Source: Alphaproteobacteria bacterium HGW-Alphaproteobacteria-13
GTDB lineage: Bacteria > Pseudomonadota > Alphaproteobacteria > Sphingomonadales > Sphingomonadaceae
Direction: 5' to 3'
Assembly: GCA_002842935.1 (NCBI GenBank)
Contig: PHEM01000043.1
Location: 1-23,650, forward strand
Length of the DNA: 23,650 bases
The notes below the pieces were generated by a model. It was not told the origin of the DNA. It worked only from the letters and a program-made list of their open reading frames with translations, and did no database searches. Made by a program: the position numbers and the translations under genes. Each line of letters opens with the position of its first letter. The stretch's first letter is position 1. This document shows, in pieces, positions 1 through 6,229 of the stretch.

Positions 1-37
1 ATCAAAACCAGTCGGCCGACTAAATCCCCGGGATGAA

Positions 38-98
38 GGGGTCCTTTTTACACGCCGATCACCCCACGAAGGGGGTGCCTATTGCACGCTGATCCTCA
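38..98 (+). mobile_element. IS21-family-like terminal end (remnant or right end of an element lying to the left)
   Basis: Two 23-bp direct repeats, at 38-60 and 72-94, begin GGGGT and end CACGC(C/T)GATC. They match at 18 of 23 positions and start 34 bp apart. Multiple short terminal repeats of this kind (a GGGGTC-type block, a T-rich stretch, then CACGCCGATC) are typical of IS21-family ends, which finish in CA, here at 97-98. A short open frame ending TAA at 21-23 could be the last codons of an istB gene, but seven codons are too few to recognise. The transposase itself is outside the window. From 99 to 299, between this end and the stop of hipA, I see no gene and no clear hairpin. Confidence 0.5.
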
Positions 99-299
99 GA
101 TCGTAGGCGCCAGCCGAAGGCTTTACTGCGCTCGTGCCTGCTTTTCGCAGTCGCGCGCCTGAGCCGGTATAACCGAACTCGAGGCAATGGGTATCGATCG
201 CTTTACGTCTTGCACGCGAGCGCTCGGCGATTGTCCGCTTTCTCGTATTTGCGTCTGGAAGCTGCCGGACCGCAATCGGCCATGCCCTGCCGCTGCGGA

Positions 300-1637
300 T
301 TATCGATGCGCATGTTCAAGGCGCGATAGGCGCGCCTCGATCGCATTCGCGATGCTTTCATGGATATCGGGCGCAAAATCAATTGGCATGCGGGCGAGGG
401 TCTGTTCAGCGGCGTTTGGCGCCTTCGCAAGAACATCGTCGATCATTGCCTTTATCTGGGCTTTCCCGAACCCCGCTTCGCGCCCCGTCTCGACGAAATG
501 GCGTCCCCAGATATCGAGGATCTTGTATTTGCGGTTCGTGCCAACCGACATTGCAAGCTTGTAGCGGTTGTTCGGAATCTGCTTCTTGTCGAACGCTGGC
601 TGAGCCGAGAGCACATCGTAAAAAGGGGTGAGGGCGAATCCTCCGCCGGGGCGAAGGTAAATGCTGAAATTCTTGCCGTGCCCGTCGGTCGCGCCGATCA
701 GCCAGAATATAATCTGGCTTTTGAAAAAATCGGCCCGGTCCTTCGCCGGCTCGTCGCTTGCGGCAAGCAGCTTCAGTATGTCGACCGCGCTCGGCCCGTT
801 CTGATGGCCGATGACGGTCGATTGATATTTGCGGGTCGGCGGAATACCGAGCGCTTGGCAGCAATCCTCTTGGGGTATGCGCAACAGTTCCTGGCCGCCG
901 CGCCATTGGCGATCGAAACGTTCGACGACGAGCACGCGGCGCTTGCCAAAGGTTTGGATACGCGTCTGAGCGACATCGAGTCCGAACTGTTCGAGCAACG
1001 TCAGGCAGTAATGCTCGTTGTCGACGCTTGAGGCCATGTCGATGACGCCAGTCGAAGTCGGTATTTCGCCGATCTGGGGCTTGAGGATATGTGTCGTCGG
1101 GGTGACGCCGATCGGCGTCATCCACCGCTTTTCGAAATGGAGCAGTGCCGTCTTTTCCTGCGCACCTGCGACCGAAATACGGAACTCGTGCTCGGGATCG
1201 ATGCCGAGGGGCACACCGCTGAGATTGGCGAGCATCTTCTCGATCGATTTGTCGCTGATCGGCTCGCCGTGAATGGCGCGATCTCGGCCGCCGCCTTCGC
1301 CGTGCGGCAGGAATTGCATCGCGCCGACGCAGTCGCGGCCAATCTGTTCGAGCAGGCTATAGGCGTCGGTCCCCGCGGCGCTGGTGCGCTCGGCAACACG
1401 TCTCCGGATATTGGGGTTATCGGGAAGGAGATTGTCGAAGACGGCAACGACAGGGGCGCCGCGGTAGATGGTGCTGCGTAAAGGAAGCGAGAGCGAAATC
1501 GCAAAGCGATGCTCCCAGGCGAGCCAGCTTTCATCGTAACGAAAGCTGATGGCGCCGCTCATCTCTTTCTCCAACTGGCCCGCAAGTCGCCCGTTTATCA
1601 GGACATCGAGAGGGATGTGCGTCTTCTTACGCGCCAT
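300..1637 (-). CDS. hipA: HipA-family serine/threonine kinase toxin
   Basis: The protein has 445 residues, close to E. coli HipA (440). HipA toxins phosphorylate a cytoplasmic translation-related target (glutamyl-tRNA synthetase in E. coli) and cause growth arrest. Family landmarks are in order: FDNLLPDN near residues 68-74, the segment RISVAGAQEKTAL (Ser155 matches the autophosphorylated Ser150 of E. coli), the ATP-binding lysine in HILK (Lys186), the catalytic loop ATDGHGKN (Asp318, Asn323), and the metal-binding Asp341 in FYD. All key kinase residues are present, so it should be active. The ATG at 1637 is chosen because it lies one base after the antitoxin stop (TGA-C-ATG), which implies translational coupling. 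The frame is open further upstream, but only through hipB. Genes are arranged antitoxin first, as in classic hipBA. Confidence 0.95.
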   Translation of the reverse strand: MARKKTHIPLDVLINGRLAGQLEKEMSGAISFRYDESWLAWEHRFAISLSLPLRSTIYRGAPVVAVFDNLLPDNPNIRRRVAERTSAAGTDAYSLLEQIGRDCVGAMQFLPHGEGGGRDRAIHGEPISDKSIEKMLANLSGVPLGIDPEHEFRISVAGAQEKTALLHFEKRWMTPIGVTPTTHILKPQIGEIPTSTGVIDMASSVDNEHYCLTLLEQFGLDVAQTRIQTFGKRRVLVVERFDRQWRGGQELLRIPQEDCCQALGIPPTRKYQSTVIGHQNGPSAVDILKLLAASDEPAKDRADFFKSQIIFWLIGATDGHGKNFSIYLRPGGGFALTPFYDVLSAQPAFDKKQIPNNRYKLAMSVGTNRKYKILDIWGRHFVETGREAGFGKAQIKAMIDDVLAKAPNAAEQTLARMPIDFAPDIHESIANAIEARLSRLEHAHR

Positions 1638-1638
1638 G

Positions 1639-1887
1639 TCAGAAGATATCGCCGATGTTAGGGCTTGCCTTGGTGCGGGCGCTGATCTGTATGTTGAGAT
1701 CGAGTGCGGCGAGCACGAGGAGTATCGTCTCGAGCTTCGTGCCGTCGCTGCCCTGCTCGATACTCGATATGGTTTTCTGGTGCTTTCCAATCATCTCGGC
1801 AAGCTGCTGCTGCGAGATGCCCTTGCGGGTGCGGGCGTCCTGAATATAGGCGCCTAGCTGCGTAGCGGTTCGTACCATCTGGTTCAT
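1639..1887 (-). CDS. hipB: HipB-family antitoxin, XRE-type DNA-binding protein
   Basis: An 82-residue protein with one helix-turn-helix domain across residues 8-65 (TQLGAYIQDARTRKGISQQQLAEMIG, then KHQKTISSIEQG as recognition region), followed by a short tail (ISARTKASPNIGDIF). HipB dimers neutralise HipA and bind operator palindromes in their own promoter; three such palindromes lie directly upstream here. The ATG at 1887 is preferred: it has a GGAG ribosome-binding site about seven bases upstream and begins just before the conserved HTH domain. The frame is open upstream to 2070, but that extension is the translated operator region and encodes a repetitive GYI-containing stretch with no domain. 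Confidence 0.92.
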   Translation of the reverse strand: MNQMVRTATQLGAYIQDARTRKGISQQQLAEMIGKHQKTISSIEQGSDGTKLETILLVLAALDLNIQISARTKASPNIGDIF

Positions 1888-1905
1888 AGGGTTTCTCCGA
1901 GGATG

Positions 1906-1934
1906 AATATACCCTCTAAGGTGTAACAAGGCAA
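1906..1934 (-). promoter_or_regulatory. hipBA sigma70-type promoter
   Basis: Read on the minus strand, a -35 box TTGCCT (1934-1929) and a -10 box TATATT (1911-1906) are separated by exactly 17 bp. Transcription would begin near 1899, giving a leader of about 12-15 bases that contains the GGAG ribosome-binding site of hipB. The -10 box lies within the first hip operator and the -35 box abuts the second, which is the geometry expected for autorepression. Confidence 0.6.
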
Positions 1935-1979
1935 TATACCCTGGAAGGTATAATTTGCATATATACCCTGTGGGGTATG
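1908..1979. promoter_or_regulatory. Array of three HipB operator palindromes
   Basis: Three 18-bp inverted repeats of form TATACC-N6-GGTATA lie at 1908-1925 (TATACC CTCTAA GGTGTA), 1935-1952 (TATACC CTGGAA GGTATA, perfect arms) and 1962-1979 (TATACC CTGTGG GGTATG). Their starts are exactly 27 bp apart. E. coli HipB recognises TATCC-N8-GGATA, a similar architecture. The array covers the promoter, so HipB or the HipBA complex presumably binds here cooperatively to repress the operon. Confidence 0.8.
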
Positions 1980-2191
1980 GATTAGTGGATAGAAGCGGAC
2001 ATTGAAACTGGAGCGCGAGGGTATCCATTGGAGAGTATGCTGAGGTCAGCATTGTCCCATGAGACGCCAAAACGTTTGCTATTGAACCACAATGTCCGGT
2101 TAAGTGCCACGACAGCCCGGGGTTCGATTTCTGAAAAATAGAATCCCGATTTTCATTTTATATATTAAAAACAGTATTTTGAGAATAAAAC

Positions 2192-2216
2192 TCGAATCCT
2201 ACTGCCCCTGCCACCA
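2192..2216 (+). other. tRNA 3'-end-like sequence, possible attachment-site scar
   Basis: The sequence reads as the last third of a tRNA: T-loop TCGAAT, T-stem 3' strand CCTAC, acceptor 3' strand TGCCCCT, discriminator G, then CCA (and a second CCA). The matching 5' T-stem strand (GTAGG) and the rest of a tRNA are absent; the upstream 60 bp are AT-rich and unrelated. A lone tRNA 3' end is what an integrative element leaves at its far border. In that case the hipBA side (left) would be the element and the AraC side the chromosome. From 1980 to 2286, apart from this and the five-bp-stem hairpin CCACC-AAAAC-GGTGG at 2211-2225, I see no gene. Confidence 0.4.
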
Positions 2217-2286
2217 AAACGGTGGTTATCGGCCGGAAAGGACCGGGGGTTTAAGGTTCCCCGAACGGGACCGCCCCGCAAGCCGT

Positions 2287-3351
2287 TCACCCCGCACGGA
2301 TTTCGCCGATGGTCTGGCCCGTCCAGCGCCGGATCGCGCGGCGCAGGTTCGCGCTGTCGCTGAAGCCCACTTTCCAGGCCACGTCGTCGACGCTCATGCG
2401 CGTCGTTTGAAGATATTCGATGGCCAGCTTGCGCCGCACATCGTCGACGATCTCGCCATAGCTGGTGTCCTCGGCCGCGAGGCGGCGGCGAAGCGTGCGC
2501 TCCTGCAATCCGAGCTGATCCGCGATTGCCGTCATCGATGGAAAATGGTTGGGGGCGAGCAGCAGCAGTTGATAGACCTCGCCCGACAGGCCCGAGGAAA
2601 TCCTCGACTGCCCGATCAGTCGATCGCACGTCTCTTCCAGCATCGTCCGCGTGAGCCGGTTGCCGAGTTCGGGCGTCTGGTCGAGGATGCCGATCGGATA
2701 GTGAAGCTCGTTGGCTTCCTGCGCGTACAGGCAGGGGCAGGACAATTCGCGCTCATCCTCCGCCGAATGGGCGTCTTCGGCCAGCGCGAACAGGGCGCGG
2801 ACCGGCAGATTGTCCGATCCGGCCGTGTCGCGGATATGCGTATAGGTCATCTTCATCTGCTGGCGTATGAGAAAGGTGCGCAGGTCGCTGCTCATCACGT
2901 CGCGATAGATTTCGCGGAACTGCCAGATCGCGATTGCCCCCTGGGCGTGCCAGCCGAGGCGCACGGTAGGGGTCGCGAGCGGCTGATATCGCACCGCGAA
3001 ATCGAAGAAATCGCGCATGGTCGGAGAGCACATCAGCGCATATCCATACATGCCGTAAGCCGACAGGTGGAGGCGCGATCCGATCGCGAAGGCGTCGCTG
3101 AACTGGGCGCCCGCGGCGATGATATTCTCGCAGGCGGTCAGATATTGCCCGATCGACGTCAGCGTATGGGGGTCGCGCACCTCGGTGAGCGTCAGTCCGG
3201 TGCGGTCGAGCACGGTCTCGGCCGCGATCCCGCGGCTCGCCACGGTGTCGATGACGGTGGCCAGCTTGAAAGGCGCAAAGATGCGTTGATTGAGCGACGG
3301 GAAGCCCGCGCGCGCATTGCGGTTCGCCAGTCCCGCCTGGTCGTCATCCAT
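2287..3351 (-). CDS. AraC-family transcriptional regulator (Arabinose_bd / OruR-like type)
   Basis: A 354-residue cytoplasmic transcription factor. The N-terminal two thirds (about residues 25-210, including the segment RLHLSAYGMYGYALMCSPTMRDFFDFAVRY) match the Arabinose_bd type sensor domain. The last ~85 residues form the AraC double helix-turn-helix (SMTAIADQLGLQERTLRRRL and MSVDDVAWKVGFSDSANLRRAIRRWTG). The length is usual for this OruR/ArgR-like branch. An upstream ATG at 3357 is in frame, but an AGGA motif sits seven bases before the ATG at 3351, so the inner start is preferred. It is divergent from the TonB-dependent receptor gene, with a good AraC-type operator between them, so it most likely activates that receptor/degradation operon in response to the substrate. 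The ligand cannot be read from the sequence. Confidence 0.88.
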   Translation of the reverse strand: MDDDQAGLANRNARAGFPSLNQRIFAPFKLATVIDTVASRGIAAETVLDRTGLTLTEVRDPHTLTSIGQYLTACENIIAAGAQFSDAFAIGSRLHLSAYGMYGYALMCSPTMRDFFDFAVRYQPLATPTVRLGWHAQGAIAIWQFREIYRDVMSSDLRTFLIRQQMKMTYTHIRDTAGSDNLPVRALFALAEDAHSAEDERELSCPCLYAQEANELHYPIGILDQTPELGNRLTRTMLEETCDRLIGQSRISSGLSGEVYQLLLLAPNHFPSMTAIADQLGLQERTLRRRLAAEDTSYGEIVDDVRRKLAIEYLQTTRMSVDDVAWKVGFSDSANLRRAIRRWTGQTIGEIRAG

Positions 3352-3380
3352 CGACATATCCTCGCCCCCGATCCTTTACG

Positions 3381-3411
3381 TGTCCGCTAAGGACACAGCG
3401 ATGTCCGCTAA
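3381..3411. promoter_or_regulatory. Candidate AraC-type operator: direct repeat with 21-bp period
   Basis: TGTCCGCTAA occurs identically at 3381-3390 and 3402-3411, exactly 21 bp apart, which is two helical turns. This is the spacing of the classic AraC I1/I2 half-sites. The first copy is extended into a palindrome, TGTCC-GCTAA-GGACA (3381-3395). It lies in the 166-bp gap between the AraC regulator and the TonB-dependent receptor gene, 30 bp from the regulator's start, so it could serve both activation of the receptor and autoregulation. Confidence 0.6.
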
Positions 3412-3453
3412 TGCTCTTACAAAAGGTTCTGGCAAACCATAAGCAGGACATCA

Positions 3454-3486
3454 AGCCGGTAGAGACCGGCTGCGGAAGCATCCGCA
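3454..3486 (+). other. Two back-to-back hairpins in the receptor gene leader
   Basis: AGCCGGT-AGAG-ACCGGCT (3454-3471, seven-bp perfect stem) is followed at once by TGCGGA-AGCA-TCCGCA (3471-3486, six-bp perfect stem). Both have four-base loops. They end about 16 bases before the GGGGAGAGG ribosome-binding site of the TonB-dependent receptor gene. No T-run follows, so neither is a standard terminator; an mRNA-stabilising or translational-control role is possible but unproven. Confidence 0.45.
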
Positions 3487-3517
3487 AAAACAAAGCGTAG
3501 CAGGGGAGAGGAACATC

Positions 3518-6157
3518 ATGTCGATCAGAACCATTCTCGCGGGGAGCCGCGCGCGCATGCTGTGCGGGTCCGCAATCGCCGCGGCCATGCTGGGCGCACC
3601 GGCCGCCGCCCATGCCCAGGATGCGGGCCAGGCGGCGGGTGATGTCGCCGAGTTCGATGCGGAGATCGTCGTCACCGGCACCAGCATTCGCGGGATTCCG
3701 CCGACCGGATCGGGCCTGATCAGCGTGTCGCGCGATGACGCGAAGCTGATCGGAGCGGCGAGCACGCCCGAACTGCTGGCCACCATTCCGCAGCTCAACA
3801 GCTTCAACACCGCGCCGCGCACCAGCAACGGCGGGCTGGGTTCCTTCGCCCCCGGTATGCGCGGCTTGCCGGCGAGCGCCACGCTGCCGCTGATGAACGG
3901 GCATCGCCTGATCTCGGGCAGCACGCAGCAGACCAATCCCGACTATCCGTTCCTGCCCGAACTCGCGATCGAGCGCGTCGAGATCGTCGCCGACGGCGCA
4001 TCGGCCATCTATGGTTCGGACGCGGTCGCGGGCGTGGTCAACTTCATCACCCGCAAGCGCGTTTCGGGGATCGAGGCGAATGTCCGCTATGGCTTCGCCG
4101 ACGACTATCACGCCTTCAACGCGGGCGGCATATTCGGGCACGCGTGGAGCAGCGGCTCTTTCGTCGCGGCTTATCAATATTCCGAGAACAGCAATATCAC
4201 GGGGGCGGACCGCCGGTACCGCTCGCTCGATTTCCGCGCGGCGGGCGGGGTCGATACGCGCTCGGCGGTGTGCCCGGACGCGAACGTCAATCTCTTCACG
4301 GGCACCATCTATGCCGCGCCCAGCCTCGCGCCGGGACTCAATAGCTGCGACCCGCGCGGTCCGGTGGATCTTGTTCCCGAAAATCGCACGCACAGCGCCT
4401 TCGTATCGGCCCGGCAGGAACTGTCGTCCGCCGTCACCCTGTGGGGCGACCTGCTCTATTCGGATCGCAAGGACATCGTGCAGGCGGCCTTGCCGGGACA
4501 GACCTTTGTCCTGTTGACCGTCGCCAACCCTTTCTTCCGTGAGCCGCCGGGGACGGGGACCTGGTACGAATATGTCGATTTCCGGCCCGACAATCTCGTC
4601 GGCGCGGATCATTTCGATCAGACCTTCCGTGTCCGGAGCGGCAATGCCACGGCCGGGATCGACGTCAAATTGCCCGGCGATTTCAAGGCCAGCCTGTTCG
4701 GCACCTTCAACTGGTCGCGCAACGACACCTTCCAGCCGGGCATCGATACCACGGCCTTGGCCGCGGCGGCGGCGGGGACCACGACCGCCACGGCTCTCGA
4801 CCCTTTCGGAACCGGCACCAGCCCGGCGGTGGTCGCGGCCATTCTCGACAATCCGACCGACTTCACCAACCGCCAGCGCACCCGGATCGGCGCGGTGAAG
4901 GTCGACGGATCGCTGGCCGATCTGCCGGGCGGGGCGGTCAAGGTCGCGCTGGGAGCGGAATATCGCCGCGAAACCTATATGCAGCGCGGATCGAGCGGCG
5001 GCGTCGGCTTTCCCGAGGATCTGAAGCGCAGCGTGCAGTCGCTCTATAGCGAATTGTTCGTGCCGATCGTCGGCGAGGGCAATGCGTCGCCGATGGTTCA
5101 CAGCCTCGCGCTGTCGCTGTCGGGGCGGTACGATCATTACAGCGATTTCGGTTCGACGACCAATCCCAAGGTCGGCATCACCTGGGAACCGGTCGAGGGC
5201 GTGAATTTTCGCGGAAGCTATGGGCGCTCCTTCCGCGCGCCGGGTCTGCGCGATCTCGGCTCGACGGTCGGCTCCTATTATGCCGCCGCTGCGCTGGTCG
5301 ACGCCTTCGGCGCGCGCGACCCGTTGCGCGGCGCGGCGCAGGTCAACACCATCCTGCTCTTTGGCGGCAATCAGAATCTGAAGCCCGAAAAAGCCCGCAC
5401 CTTCTCGCTCGGCGTCGATCTGAAGCCCGGATTCGCGCCGAATCTGACCGCGGGCGCGACCTTCTATGACATCAAATATAATGATGTGATCGGCACGCCC
5501 TCGGGCCTGGGCGCTCTCATCTTCACCGATCCGACCTTCGCGTCGCTTGTCATTCGTGACCCGAGCGCCGCGCAGGTCACGGCCGCGATCACCAACACCG
5601 TTCCCTTTTTCTATAGCTTCGCGGCGGTGCCGACGATCGAGAACATCCTCGATCTGCGGCAGGGCAACTTCGGCATCCGCAAGACCAGCGGGATCGACTT
5701 CGACGTGCGATACCGGCACATGGCGCGCTTCGGCACCATTTTCGGCGGCATCGCGGGCAATTATATCGTGAAATACCGGACGCAATTGTCGCCGACGTCG
5801 GCAGTCAGCAATTCGCTCGACGCCGGTATCCCGCGAACGACTCTGCGCACGACGCTGGGCGTGAACGCCGGTCCCGTGACGCTCGTCAACTTCGTCAATC
5901 ACCGCAGCGGTGTCACGGCACCCTTCGCGACCCCGACCGGATCGAGCCTTTATCATTCGAAGGGCTATACGACAGCCGACCTGCGCCTGTCGGTGAAGCT
6001 GCCCGATACCGGCTTCCTGAAAGGGACGGAAGTGGCGATGCAGATCAACGATCTGTTCGACGCCACGCCGCCCTTCTTCCCCGGCACGGACGGCATCGGC
6101 GGGACCTATAACGCGATCGGCCGCTATGCCGCGATGAGCCTTCGCACGTCCTTCTGA
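3518..6157 (+). CDS. TonB-dependent outer-membrane receptor
   Basis: An 879-residue outer-membrane transporter. A signal peptide (residues 1-33, ending AHA) precedes a TonB-box-like stretch (DAEIVVTGTS, 47-56). A plug domain follows (about 57-180, with ERVEIVADGASAIYGSDAVAGVVNFITRK), then a beta-barrel that ends in an aromatic residue (RTSF) as the family requires. Typical late-barrel motifs NLKPEKARTFSLGVD and MQINDLFDATPPF are present. A strong GGGGAGAGG ribosome-binding site sets the ATG. It is the first gene of a rightward set (ligase, MFS, tannase) and is divergent from an AraC regulator. The setting suggests import of an ester-containing or aromatic nutrient rather than iron, because no siderophore or heme gene is nearby. 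The substrate is not determinable from sequence. Confidence 0.95.
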   Translation: MSIRTILAGSRARMLCGSAIAAAMLGAPAAAHAQDAGQAAGDVAEFDAEIVVTGTSIRGIPPTGSGLISVSRDDAKLIGAASTPELLATIPQLNSFNTAPRTSNGGLGSFAPGMRGLPASATLPLMNGHRLISGSTQQTNPDYPFLPELAIERVEIVADGASAIYGSDAVAGVVNFITRKRVSGIEANVRYGFADDYHAFNAGGIFGHAWSSGSFVAAYQYSENSNITGADRRYRSLDFRAAGGVDTRSAVCPDANVNLFTGTIYAAPSLAPGLNSCDPRGPVDLVPENRTHSAFVSARQELSSAVTLWGDLLYSDRKDIVQAALPGQTFVLLTVANPFFREPPGTGTWYEYVDFRPDNLVGADHFDQTFRVRSGNATAGIDVKLPGDFKASLFGTFNWSRNDTFQPGIDTTALAAAAAGTTTATALDPFGTGTSPAVVAAILDNPTDFTNRQRTRIGAVKVDGSLADLPGGAVKVALGAEYRRETYMQRGSSGGVGFPEDLKRSVQSLYSELFVPIVGEGNASPMVHSLALSLSGRYDHYSDFGSTTNPKVGITWEPVEGVNFRGSYGRSFRAPGLRDLGSTVGSYYAAAALVDAFGARDPLRGAAQVNTILLFGGNQNLKPEKARTFSLGVDLKPGFAPNLTAGATFYDIKYNDVIGTPSGLGALIFTDPTFASLVIRDPSAAQVTAAITNTVPFFYSFAAVPTIENILDLRQGNFGIRKTSGIDFDVRYRHMARFGTIFGGIAGNYIVKYRTQLSPTSAVSNSLDAGIPRTTLRTTLGVNAGPVTLVNFVNHRSGVTAPFATPTGSSLYHSKGYTTADLRLSVKLPDTGFLKGTEVAMQINDLFDATPPFFPGTDGIGGTYNAIGRYAAMSLRTSF

Positions 6158-6162
6158 TGCGT

Positions 6163-6191
6163 GGGCGGCGACCGTGAAGGAGCCGCCGCCC
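6163..6191 (+). terminator. GC-rich hairpin between receptor and ligase genes (attenuator-like)
   Basis: GGGCGGCG (6163-6170) pairs perfectly with CGCCGCCC (6184-6191) across a 13-base loop, five bases after the receptor stop codon. Only a weak T-stretch follows. It may partly reduce read-through from the receptor into the downstream ligase, or protect the receptor mRNA 3' end; a full terminator is doubtful. Confidence 0.35.
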
Positions 6192-6229
6192 GCCACCCGC
6201 TTTCCCGATCGAGTCAAGGTTCCCTGTCG

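Noticed and set aside
2093..2103. TGTCCGGTTAA, resembling the AraC half-site TGTCCGCTAA, downstream of the AraC gene
   Set aside because: It is a single copy with a mismatch and an extra base, without a 21-bp partner (a TGTCC at 2053 is 40 bp away), so a distal operator is not supported.
2244..2262. CGGGG / CCCCG hairpin downstream of the AraC stop as its terminator
   Set aside because: The stem is only five bp and no T-run follows on the minus strand.
2104..3390. A 428-codon plus-strand open frame opposite the AraC gene
   Set aside because: The minus strand encodes a complete AraC protein with both domains; the plus frame has none and spans the AraC promoter.
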